This document shows positions 8,927 to 16,180 of a DNA stretch of 16,521 nt, piece after piece (position 1 is the first letter of the stretch; each line of letters begins with the position of its first letter). This stretch comes from an uncultured Clostridia bacterium (GTDB lineage: Bacteria > Bacillota > Clostridia > Christensenellales > Aristaeellaceae), in NCBI GenBank assembly GCA_937886445.1, contig CALGBY010000031.1:1-16521 (forward strand), written 5' to 3'. The position numbers and the translations under genes were made by a program. The notes beneath the pieces were generated by a model, which worked only from the letters and a program-made list of their open reading frames with translations, searched no databases and was not told where the DNA came from.

Positions 8927-9622
8927 ATGAAGGAAACACTCATGCGTCTCGGTATGTGCTATGAGGATCGCGTGTATGAAGATCTTGAGCGGTACATGAA
9001 GATGCTTGATGAAAAGAACCGCGTGATGGATCTGACAAATGTGCCGCTTGAGGAGATGCCGCTCAGGCATTTCGCGGATTCGCTGATGCCCTTCTGCCGG
9101 GGATTGATCCCGGCCTCGGGCAGCCTTGCCGATGTGGGGACGGGAGCCGGTTTTCCGGGTCTTCCCGCGGCCATCGTGTACCGTGATATGAAGGTGACGC
9201 TGATAGACGCGCAGCGGAAGCGGTGCGATTTTCTTGAAGAGGTGAAGGCGGAGCTTGAACTGGATAACGTAACGGTGCTGCATTTGCGCGCGGAGGATGC
9301 CGGGAAGAATGCCGCCCTGCGGGAGCAGTTCGATACGGTATGTGCGCGGGCCGTTGCCCCCCTGAATGTGCTTGCGGAATATCTGCTTCCGCTTGTACGC
9401 GTGGGCGGAAGGGCGGTCTGCTGGAAGGGGCCGGGTGTTAAGGACGAAGAGGAAAGCGGAAGAAAAGCGGCACTGATGCTCGGCGCCGGCGGGCTGACGG
9501 TTGAGGATATGCGGGTGGAAGATATGGCACACTGTGCCGTTGTGATGAAAAAGACAGACAAAACGCCCGGCCGTTATCCCAGAAAAAGCGGAATGCCGTC
9601 CAAAATGCCGCTTGGCGTGTAA
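8927..9622 (+). CDS. rsmG: 16S rRNA (guanine-527-N7) methyltransferase RsmG
   Basis: A 231-residue SAM-dependent methyltransferase that modifies G527 of 16S rRNA (also called GidB). Visible signatures are the N-terminal KMLDEKNRVMDLTNV and RHFADSL, the SAM loop LADVGTGAGFPGLPAAIV, LIDAQRKRCDFLEEV, and CARAVAPLNVLAEYLLPL before the lysine of CWKGP. It ends with the family tail YPRKSGMPSKMPL. I chose the ATG at 8927 because GGGAG (8913-8917) is 9 bases upstream; an in-frame TTG at 8906 would add seven residues but lacks a comparable site. It lies 17 bases after holA. No terminator hairpin with a T-run is obvious after it. Confidence 0.93.
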   Translation: MKETLMRLGMCYEDRVYEDLERYMKMLDEKNRVMDLTNVPLEEMPLRHFADSLMPFCRGLIPASGSLADVGTGAGFPGLPAAIVYRDMKVTLIDAQRKRCDFLEEVKAELELDNVTVLHLRAEDAGKNAALREQFDTVCARAVAPLNVLAEYLLPLVRVGGRAVCWKGPGVKDEEESGRKAALMLGAGGLTVEDMRVEDMAHCAVVMKKTDKTPGRYPRKSGMPSKMPLGV

Positions 9623-9665
9623 GCCGGGCTGATTTGAGCGATATATTAATATTGCTAATAGAATG

Positions 9666-9694
9666 TTGAAATATCCGGAATGATTGTATATAAT
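9666..9694 (+). promoter_or_regulatory. Near-consensus promoter of the DUF3783/deacetylase/EAL operon
   Basis: TTGAAA (9666-9671) and TATAAT (9689-9694) are separated by exactly 17 bases in an AT-rich stretch that stands out from the GC-richer surroundings. Transcription would begin near 9701, about 68 bases before the ATG at 9769. Confidence 0.75.
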
Positions 9695-9768
9695 AGCGGT
9701 ACAGGCTTACAGAATAATGTACCGATCAAATATCCTGATTGAAATACCGGACACGGAAAGGGATTTGT

Positions 9769-10158
9769 ATGAAGCAGCCGGCTGTACTGTGCTTCTGCAC
9801 AGACGCGGAAGAAGAGAAAAAAATACGCGCGTGTGCCGTGATGAACAGGATCCTGTTCAGAAAAGCGGATGCGGATATGAAAGCAAAACCATTGGGCGCC
9901 CTGTTCACTCTGCCGGAGAGCGGAAGCGTTGAAGGTGAAGGAAGCGAACTGCCTGACCGTATGCTGGTGATGGCGTTCTTTACCCCTGATCTGATGAACC
10001 GCTTTCTCGGCACTCTGAAAACGCGCGGCGCGGCTTCCGGCTGGGTAAAGGCGGTACTTACCGCGACCAACGCGATGTGGACACCGGATAAGCTGAAGAC
10101 GGAACTGGACAGGGAAAAGGCTGCGCTTGAAAACGGACAAAAGGCCGTGCACGGCTGA
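9769..10158 (+). CDS. DUF3783 domain-containing protein
   Basis: A 129-residue soluble protein of unknown function. The C-terminal half (about residues 60-120) resembles DUF3783: RMLVMAFFTPDLMNRFLGTLKTRG, then WVKAVLTATNAMWTPDKLKTEL. In this family the block is typically preceded, as here, by a variable N-terminus. No catalytic motif, signal peptide or membrane segment is visible. The ATG at 9769 follows GGAAAGGGA with a 5-base gap; the frame extends to a TTG at 9739, which has no ribosome binding site. It is the first gene after the strong promoter and lies 22 bases before the deacetylase, so the two are probably co-transcribed. The family assignment comes from the conserved block only. Confidence 0.75.
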   Translation: MKQPAVLCFCTDAEEEKKIRACAVMNRILFRKADADMKAKPLGALFTLPESGSVEGEGSELPDRMLVMAFFTPDLMNRFLGTLKTRGAASGWVKAVLTATNAMWTPDKLKTELDREKAALENGQKAVHG

Positions 10159-10180
10159 CCGGGGTAAGGAGGATCGAGAT

Positions 10181-10819
10181 ATGGACACTGAAAAACTGAT
10201 CGCGCTCAGCTTTGATGACGGGCCGAACCTGACAACTACGCTGCAGGTTCTGGATGTGCTTGAGAAAAACGATGTAAAGGCTTCTTTCTTTCTGATCGGC
10301 AACAAGATCACAGATGAAACAAAAAAAGTGATGATGAAAGAACTTGAGCAGGGGCATGAGATCTGCTGCCATTCAACCGCTCACCGTGTGATGAGCGAAA
10401 TGACCTTTGATGAGATCAAAGAGGACATCAGCGCCTGCACGGCGAAGATCGCGGCGGTGACCGGAAAGGAACCCGCGTTTTTCCGTCCGCCGTATATTGC
10501 CGTCAATGAAACGCTTCTGAAGGCCGTTTCCATGACCTTTATTTCCGGGATCGGCTGTGAAGACTGGGTGCCTGCTGTATCCGCTTCCGAACGCGCCCGA
10601 AGGATCATGGAAAACGCCGAGGATGGCCAGATCGTGCTGCTGCATGATTTTGAAGGCAATGATAATACGGTGGAAGCGCTGAAGACTGTGATACCGGAGC
10701 TGAAGAAAAGAGGATACCGTTTTGTGATGGTATCAGAATTGTTCCGCCTTAAGAAGATCGTACCTGCAGGGATGACTGTTTACAGCAATGTGCTTCAGAA
10801 CACTAGGGTGTGTTTCTAA
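10181..10819 (+). CDS. NodB-type polysaccharide deacetylase, 3' end remodelled by a MITE
   Basis: A 212-residue carbohydrate esterase 4 (NodB homology) domain that removes acetyl groups from N-acetyl sugars. Visible motifs are SFDDGP (Asp12, Asp13), the metal-binding HSTAH (His64, His68), FFRPPY, and IVLLHDF. The catalytic Asp, both His ligands and the late His are present. The start at 10181 has a perfect AAGGAGG site; an in-frame upstream TTG (10127) overlaps the previous gene. There is no signal peptide or membrane anchor, unusual for a peptidoglycan deacetylase, so a cytoplasmic substrate or non-classical export is possible. The last five codons (RVCF plus part of the junction) and the TAA lie within the terminal repeat of the element at 10804-10967. 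Joining the flanks restores a reading ending Asn-Thr-Thr-His-stop. Confidence 0.88.
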   Translation: MDTEKLIALSFDDGPNLTTTLQVLDVLEKNDVKASFFLIGNKITDETKKVMMKELEQGHEICCHSTAHRVMSEMTFDEIKEDISACTAKIAAVTGKEPAFFRPPYIAVNETLLKAVSMTFISGIGCEDWVPAVSASERARRIMENAEDGQIVLLHDFEGNDNTVEALKTVIPELKKRGYRFVMVSELFRLKKIVPAGMTVYSNVLQNTRVCF

Positions 10820-10967
10820 ATTCAAAACGATGCATTTTCAGCATCTTTTCCATCATTTCTGCGTTGTCGAACCTCGATTTACCTCCAGTAAACCTTCGGT
10901 TCTTCGCCTTGAACTGACGGAAAATCTGCTTGAAACTGCACATTCCTCATTTTAGAGACACACCCTA
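10804..10967. mobile_element. MITE-like element with terminal inverted repeats and TA flanks
   Basis: A 160-base core (10806-10965) has terminal inverted repeats GGGTGTGTTTCTAAA on the left and GGGTGTGTCTCTAAA on the right (complement), matching at 14 of 15 positions. TA lies at both outer edges, consistent with the TA target duplication of IS630/Tc1-mariner type transposition. Internal structure includes GATGC/GCATC (10829-10845) and a nested hairpin GAACC...TTTAC-CTCCA-GTAAA...GGTTC (10869-10902). It is too short for a transposase and would need one supplied in trans. On the minus strand a 46-codon open frame (10943 to 10803, ATG to TAG) crosses nearly the whole element; I do not call it a gene. 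It lies between the deacetylase and the EAL gene, which would otherwise be 28 bases apart. Confidence 0.75.
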
Positions 10968-11003
10968 CACACTGAGACGATAAATGACTGAAAGGATAAC
11001 GCC

Positions 11004-14000
11004 ATGCTCTCAGACCGTAAGATTATTGCTCTTTGCCTGAACTGCTTTCAGGATGCCAACCATGCGCCCTTCGTGAACGCGCTCCATAAGGCGGCGATGA
11101 AACACGGCTGGCGTGTAATGGTATTTGCCTCATTTTCAAAGAACATCGCGCCCGGGACAAAAAACACGCCTTCCGTGTTTGATCTGATCAATTTCAAAAC
11201 GGCGGACGCGCTTGTGGTCTCCTATGGCGGAAGGCAGCCGGATGAGGGCTTGAAGCAGGCGATCGTCCGGGCGAAGGAGGCCGGAAAGCCAACAGTCATC
11301 ATAGGGACGAACTGGGATAATGAAGACGCGGTGTCCCTGACGGCAGATCATACCGAAGCCTTCCGCTCGCTGATCATCCATCTGATACAAAAGCATCAGA
11401 TCGGCAGCGCCGTGCTGATGAACGGAAGCCGGGAGGGAGACAGCCACAGCAGGATGTGCGAGCGCGTTTTCCGTGAGGTGATGGCGGAGCACGGGCTTCC
11501 GGGGGACAGCCGCAGCTGTCTGTATACCGAATACCGCGACAGTGCCGTTTACGAAGCAGCGGAGAAACTGGCGGCATCCGGCAAATTGCCCGGTGCTGTG
11601 ATCTGCGCTGATGATCGCATCGCACGCGCTGTGTGCAGGGCGTTTTCCAATCTGGGCGTTCGTGTTCCGGAGGATGTTATTGTGACCGGCATTGAGAATG
11701 AGCCGGGAGATGAATATTTTGTTCCGTCTATTGCTGCATGTCGGACGGACGCGGAACAGGCAGCCGCTATGTGCATGGAACTGCTGGAAGAAAAAACGGT
11801 GACCGGCAGCGCGGGAAAAAGACTGAAAAGCAGCTTTTTCCCGGATACCTCCTGCTGCGGAACAGAGCATAACAGTGTTTCGGCGGAACAGATGCGCAGC
11901 CTGATAAGCGGGATGACCCGCCATGAAGAGCATATGTATTCCTGGATGGAGGAGCTTTCCTGCGCAGAGGATTGGAGCGGCCTGTATTCCGCGTTGTCCC
12001 AGATCATTTCACGTTTTTCGGTGCTTTGCCTGAACAGCTCCGTTTCTGATGTGATCGAAGGCAAAAAACGGGATGAAGCAGACCGTAAGGAATACACTGT
12101 GATCCGTTCTTCAAGAAGCAATAATGACAAACTGTCGGTGTCCAGACAGACGATCGACAGTATCATACCGGACGCGGAGGCCTGGGCAGCCGGAGATAGG
12201 CTGTGCGTGGTCACCCAGATCACCGCCGGTGATATGGTATGCGGGCGCTATGTGCTGTCCATGGACGAGATGAACAGCGAAAAGTATAAGATACGCCGGG
12301 TAACGCGTACGCTGAGCACCGTACTGGGAATGCTTTTGAACAGAGGAAGCGACGGACGGAGAGCGGAAAATGACGCGGAGAACGGGTTTTCCGTCAGAGC
12401 ATCGGGCTTGCCCGGGCTGGAGGGTGCTGTACGCTGGTTTGAGGCTTTTTCCGCTCTTCAGGAAAACCATCGCCTTCAGATCACCGCTACGGTATACAGC
12501 CTGCCGAAATACAGTTATATTTATGAAAACTACGGCATTTTCGACACCGAGGAAACCGTGCAGATGATATCTGAAGCGCTGAGAAGAAACGCGTCCGGCA
12601 AGCGCGGACTGACAGCGCAGATCAGTCAGAATGAATTTTTGCAGATCTTCTGCCTGCACGAGGATGTGAACGCGGCGGATGAAGCGGCCGCGGCGATCAA
12701 AAATGTATATAAAGCAGTGGAGAAATTTAACGCGGAGGCCGGTAAGGACTATCAGGTAGAAGTCAACAGCGGTTATACGACAGCCGCTCCCGGCTGGCAG
12801 GGAACGCTGGAGACCTTTGTCAAGCTTGCTTCCGGTGAAATGTATAAAAACCGTATGCTTCACGGGCAGGAACAGGGCGGACACACTGAGCATGCAACGC
12901 TGGAAATGTACAGCATGTTCAATTATCTTGTGGATAACAATCTGTTCACTTTCTGCTTCCAGCCGATCGTTGACGCGAAGACCGGATCGGTATACGGCTA
13001 TGAGGCGCTGATGCGCACATCCGGCGGGGTGAAAATGTCTCCGCTGGATGTACTTGAGACCGCGCGTGATTATCATCGCCTCTATGACATCGAAAAGATC
13101 ACACTGTTCAGTATCGTTGAGCGCTATGAAAGGGAGTTTGACAGCTTCCGCGGCAGAAAGCTGTTTATCAATACGATCCCCGGCAATTTCCTGAATGAGA
13201 CGGACAGCATGCTTCTTAAGGATAAATACCGTACCCTGCTGGATCATTTTGTATTTGAGATCACTGAGCAGGATACCATTTCGGATGAAGAACTCGGAAA
13301 GATCAAGTCTGTTTCCTGCGATGGTCAAAACGGCCAGGTGGCTGTAGACGATTACGGAACAGGCCATTCCAATATCGCAAACCTTTTGCGCTACGCGCCG
13401 CAGATCATCAAGATCGACCGTTTTCTGATCAGCGGTATACAGAATGACCTGAATAAACAGATGTTTGTTCAGAATACCATTGAGTTTGCACGCCTGAACG
13501 GGATCAAGGTACTGGCTGAGGGCGTTGAAACCTTTGAAGAACTGCAAAAGGTCATCGAATGCGGCGTGGACCTGATCCAGGGCTACTATACGGCCAAGCC
13601 TGCTCCTTTCCCGCTTCAGAACCTGCCGGCGAAGATCAAAAACGAGATCATCGCGGAAAATCTGCGTATATCTCGCTTTGACAATGATCTGCTTGTTTAT
13701 AACGCCTCAAGCGGGGAAAAGATCGATATCATCGATCTGGCGTACAAGAAATATGCCTATGTCAATGTGGCTGAGGGCGAAGTGACCTTTACCGGAGAAA
13801 AGGACAATACGGTCGATCTGGTGATCCGTGTAGCGGAACAGACGGATGCGTGCCTGATCTTTGATAATGTGAATATCAAGGGAAGTGTTGAAACAACAGT
13901 CCAGATCGGCCGCGGCAGCCGCGTGGAGATCGTGCTGTACGGAGAGAACACGCTGAATAAGGAAGGAATCCATGTTCCCGAAACGGCATCTCTTTTGCTG

Positions 14001-14888
14001 CGCGGTGACGGCAGCCTGACGATAAACGGCAACCGCAATTTCGCGGTGGGCATCGGATCAAACTACAGTGAGCCTCACGGTGAGATCGATATCGATATCA
14101 ACGGAAAGCTCAGCGTGATCTCATCCGGTGATAAAGTGGTAAGCATCGGCGGCGGAAGAGAGCGTTCCGCGCAGATCCTGCTTTCACACGGAACGGTATG
14201 TGTAGATGCCAAGGGGATCGATGTGCTGGGCATCGGCAGCGTGGATGACTGCGCGACTGTGAGGATCATCGACGCGGATGTGCGCGTACACTGCTCCGGC
14301 AATAACGCTGTGGGGATCGGGTCAGTCAAGGGAAGCGTGGATATTGAGACCTGCGGGAACGTGTATACGCTTTCGGACGGTGAAAAAGCGGTCGGTATCG
14401 GCACCTGTACAGGCACCGGCGGCCGTGTGAAGCTGATACGCGGCAATGTTACGGCTGTCACTCACTGCGACATCGGTACGGGGATCGGTTCCGTAAGCGG
14501 AAGTGTATCGGTGGAAAACATCGGAGCCTGTACCGACTGCTACGGCGAGGGAACGAGAGTAAGGAGCTTCGGCAGTGTGACCGGCAGATGTGTGACCCGT
14601 ATCACCGGCGGATGCGTCCGCGCGCGCGTACAGGCCGCGGAGGAGCTGCCCTTCGGCGGAGAGGCGGACAGCGTTGTGATCACCGGCGGAAATGTGGTAA
14701 GCGATTCTCCCGTTCCGGTGGCTGTGAACGATTTCGGAGAGCCGCTTATCAGATACAGCCCGAAGGGACACCGGTTTGAGAAGAACGTCGTATGCGGAAA
14801 CGGCGAATATGTCTACACGGCGGTAAGAGATGAAAACACAGGTGAATTATCTGTTTATCTTCCTCATTCCGCCGTTTGCGGGGAATAA
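11004..14888 (+). CDS. LacI-sensor / degenerate GGDEF / EAL phosphodiesterase with C-terminal beta-helix-like repeats
   Basis: A 1294-residue soluble protein. Residues 1-285 form a LacI/PBP1-type sugar-binding domain without a helix-turn-helix (IIALCLNCFQDANHAPFV, GAVICADDRIARAV, PEDVIVTGIEN). Residues 290-455 look GAF-like. Residues 470-620 resemble GGDEF, but the signature is replaced by SQNEF (541-545), so cyclase activity is unlikely. The EAL domain (640-870) appears complete: Glu667 (EAL), Asn723, Glu752, Asp782/Asp783, Lys803, Glu839 and Gln859, which predicts c-di-GMP hydrolysis. Residues 890-1294 resemble secreted surface beta-helix proteins: FDNVNIKG, LYGENTLNKEGIHVPE, LRGDGSLTINGN, then seven GIGS-like repeats. 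There is no signal peptide or membrane segment. The ATG at 11004 has AAAGGA 8 bases upstream. It probably belongs to the 9666 operon and overlaps the next start by one base. The role of the repeat domain is unknown. Confidence 0.9.
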   Translation: MLSDRKIIALCLNCFQDANHAPFVNALHKAAMKHGWRVMVFASFSKNIAPGTKNTPSVFDLINFKTADALVVSYGGRQPDEGLKQAIVRAKEAGKPTVIIGTNWDNEDAVSLTADHTEAFRSLIIHLIQKHQIGSAVLMNGSREGDSHSRMCERVFREVMAEHGLPGDSRSCLYTEYRDSAVYEAAEKLAASGKLPGAVICADDRIARAVCRAFSNLGVRVPEDVIVTGIENEPGDEYFVPSIAACRTDAEQAAAMCMELLEEKTVTGSAGKRLKSSFFPDTSCCGTEHNSVSAEQMRSLISGMTRHEEHMYSWMEELSCAEDWSGLYSALSQIISRFSVLCLNSSVSDVIEGKKRDEADRKEYTVIRSSRSNNDKLSVSRQTIDSIIPDAEAWAAGDRLCVVTQITAGDMVCGRYVLSMDEMNSEKYKIRRVTRTLSTVLGMLLNRGSDGRRAENDAENGFSVRASGLPGLEGAVRWFEAFSALQENHRLQITATVYSLPKYSYIYENYGIFDTEETVQMISEALRRNASGKRGLTAQISQNEFLQIFCLHEDVNAADEAAAAIKNVYKAVEKFNAEAGKDYQVEVNSGYTTAAPGWQGTLETFVKLASGEMYKNRMLHGQEQGGHTEHATLEMYSMFNYLVDNNLFTFCFQPIVDAKTGSVYGYEALMRTSGGVKMSPLDVLETARDYHRLYDIEKITLFSIVERYEREFDSFRGRKLFINTIPGNFLNETDSMLLKDKYRTLLDHFVFEITEQDTISDEELGKIKSVSCDGQNGQVAVDDYGTGHSNIANLLRYAPQIIKIDRFLISGIQNDLNKQMFVQNTIEFARLNGIKVLAEGVETFEELQKVIECGVDLIQGYYTAKPAPFPLQNLPAKIKNEIIAENLRISRFDNDLLVYNASSGEKIDIIDLAYKKYAYVNVAEGEVTFTGEKDNTVDLVIRVAEQTDACLIFDNVNIKGSVETTVQIGRGSRVEIVLYGENTLNKEGIHVPETASLLLRGDGSLTINGNRNFAVGIGSNYSEPHGEIDIDINGKLSVISSGDKVVSIGGGRERSAQILLSHGTVCVDAKGIDVLGIGSVDDCATVRIIDADVRVHCSGNNAVGIGSVKGSVDIETCGNVYTLSDGEKAVGIGTCTGTGGRVKLIRGNVTAVTHCDIGTGIGSVSGSVSVENIGACTDCYGEGTRVRSFGSVTGRCVTRITGGCVRARVQAAEELPFGGEADSVVITGGNVVSDSPVPVAVNDFGEPLIRYSPKGHRFEKNVVCGNGEYVYTAVRDENTGELSVYLPHSAVCGE
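14040..14579 (+). repeat. Seven-unit GIGS protein repeat within the EAL gene
   Basis: The encoded protein shows a recurring hydrophobic-Gly-Ile-Gly-Ser/Gly turn at residues 1016, 1047, 1076, 1104, 1131, 1160 and 1188 (GIGS, SIGG, GIGS, GIGS, GIGT, GIGS, SFGS), a period of 27-31 residues. Each unit has a short beta-strand run (for example VDIETCGNVYTLSDGEKAVGIG). The DNA copies have diverged, so this is an old protein-level repeat, not a recent tandem duplication. The pattern fits one turn of a beta-helix or beta-roll per unit. Confidence 0.7.
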
Positions 14889-15610
14889 TGAAGAAATATA
14901 CAGCAGCTGTGTTCGACCTTTACGGCACGCTTACCGATGTTTTGACAGACGAGGAAGGGGAGGAGACCTGGGACCGTTTTTCCGCATATCTTACGGAAAA
15001 CGGTATGCCCTATACCTCTTCAGAAGCAAAACGCGTGTTTACAGCGGCAGAAAACGCTTTGAAGCGTAAGCCGTCCTGTTACCGGTATCCGGAGTATGAT
15101 ATCCTGCCTGCCTTCGAGGCATTATGCCGAGCCAAAAAGCCGGACGCGGGCAGAGATGTTGCGCGGGCGGCAGGTGAATGCTTCAGAAGATGCGCTTTGC
15201 GCCGGCTTGAGTTGTATCCGCATACGCTTCAGGTCCTCAATGCGCTGAAGAAGCGGGGGATCCGTCTGTATATGCTTACAAACGCACAGGCTGTCTATAC
15301 GAAACAGGAGATAGAAACACTCGGTCTGTATGATTATTTCGATGCGGTGTATATCTCATCCGAACGCGGATGCATGAAGCCGGACGCCGCGTTCTTTGAT
15401 GCCCTGCTTTCTGAGCAGGGGCTGAAGCCGGAAGAAACGCTGATGATCGGGAACGACGCGTTTTCGGATGCAGGTGTTGCCCTGGCGGCTGGAACGGATT
15501 GCGCGTTTCTGAATACAGGCGGCAGTACGGGAATAATGCTGGAATGCCGGTTTGTATACCCGGACGGGGATATCATTCATGTTCTTGAAGCATTTTCTGA
15601 AAATGAATAG
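14888..15610 (+). CDS. HAD-superfamily phosphatase, YjjG-like
   Basis: A 240-residue haloacid dehalogenase fold hydrolase, probably a small-molecule or nucleotide phosphatase. Motif I is FDLYGTLTD with nucleophile Asp10 and the DxYGT form seen in dehalogenase/YjjG-like members. Motif II is MLTNAQ, motif III is the Lys of CMKPD and motif IV is IGNDAFSD. A helical cap lies between motifs I and II. The ATG overlaps the previous stop by one base (TAATG), which suggests translational coupling with the EAL gene; the ribosome binding site (GGGGAA) is weak. An in-frame TTG at 14876 is less likely. The substrate cannot be predicted. Confidence 0.88.
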   Translation: MKKYTAAVFDLYGTLTDVLTDEEGEETWDRFSAYLTENGMPYTSSEAKRVFTAAENALKRKPSCYRYPEYDILPAFEALCRAKKPDAGRDVARAAGECFRRCALRRLELYPHTLQVLNALKKRGIRLYMLTNAQAVYTKQEIETLGLYDYFDAVYISSERGCMKPDAAFFDALLSEQGLKPEETLMIGNDAFSDAGVALAAGTDCAFLNTGGSTGIMLECRFVYPDGDIIHVLEAFSENE

Positions 15611-15612
15611 AA

Positions 15613-15645
15613 AAAAGAGCAGATACCGTAAAGGCCTGCTCTTTT
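15613..15645. terminator. Bidirectional intrinsic terminator
   Basis: AAAAGAGCAG (15613-15622) pairs perfectly with CTGCTCTTTT (15636-15645) around a 13-base loop. A-rich and T-rich feet serve both strands. It ends the operon from 9666 on the plus strand and the rpiB transcript on the minus strand. Confidence 0.85.
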
Positions 15646-15666
15646 AAATATAATAACTGCCGGGTG

Positions 15667-16140
15667 TTACTCAAGGCTTTCGCCGTTTTCGATCAAAGTG
15701 AACATATCGATCCTTCTTTGATGCCTTCCGCCTTCAAACGGGGTGTCGAGGAAGGTTTCGGTGAGCAGCATGGCGGTTTCGGGAGCGATCACTCTGCCGC
15801 CCATTGCCAGCATATTGGCATCATTGTGCGCGCGGGTCATCTTCGCGCTGTAGGCGTCGGAGCAGCAGCAGCAGCGGATGCCTTTCATTTTGTTTGCGGC
15901 AATGGAGATACCGACACCCGTACCGCACATGATGATACCGTATTTGTATTCACCGCTCTGTACGGCTTTTGCCGCGCGGCACGCGTATACGGGATAATCA
16001 CGGCAGGTATCGTTTTCGGAGATCCCGAAATAGGTATACCCGATACCGCGTTCTTCAAGCACCTTTATCACAGCATCTTTCAGTACAACGCCGGCAGGAT
16101 CGGCTGCGACGGCAACCTTGAAGGAACCTTCTTTATCCAT
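15667..16140 (-). CDS. rpiB: Ribose-5-phosphate isomerase B family protein
   Basis: A 157-residue RpiB/LacAB family aldose-ketose isomerase, expected to interconvert ribose-5-phosphate and ribulose-5-phosphate in the pentose phosphate pathway. Catalytic Cys72 lies in CGTGVGISIAANK, His105 in RAHNDANMLAMGGRVI, and the phosphate-binding arginines in GGRHQRRID. It differs from typical members at the N-terminal DHxG motif, which reads DPAG (Pro15, codon CCT), and it carries four consecutive Cys (90-93) from a CAG/CTG-type triplet run at 15861-15875. LacA-type subunits also lack this His, so another sugar phosphate is possible, although the remaining residues favour RpiB. The start has a perfect AAGGAGG site (complement of 16152-16158). 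It is monocistronic. Confidence 0.87.
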   Translation of the reverse strand: MDKEGSFKVAVAADPAGVVLKDAVIKVLEERGIGYTYFGISENDTCRDYPVYACRAAKAVQSGEYKYGIIMCGTGVGISIAANKMKGIRCCCCSDAYSAKMTRAHNDANMLAMGGRVIAPETAMLLTETFLDTPFEGGRHQRRIDMFTLIENGESLE

Positions 16141-16180
16141 AGAAAGGAATACCTCCTTAAAAGAGATGATTTATACATAT

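Noticed and set aside
9560..9630. GCCCGGC...AGCCGGGC inverted repeat around the rsmG stop as a terminator
   Set aside because: The arms are over 50 bases apart and no T-run follows; probably chance in GC-rich DNA.
12111..13547. 478-codon open frame on the minus strand
   Set aside because: It lies wholly antisense to the EAL gene, lacks recognisable motifs and has no ribosome binding site; the sense frame encodes clear EAL motifs.
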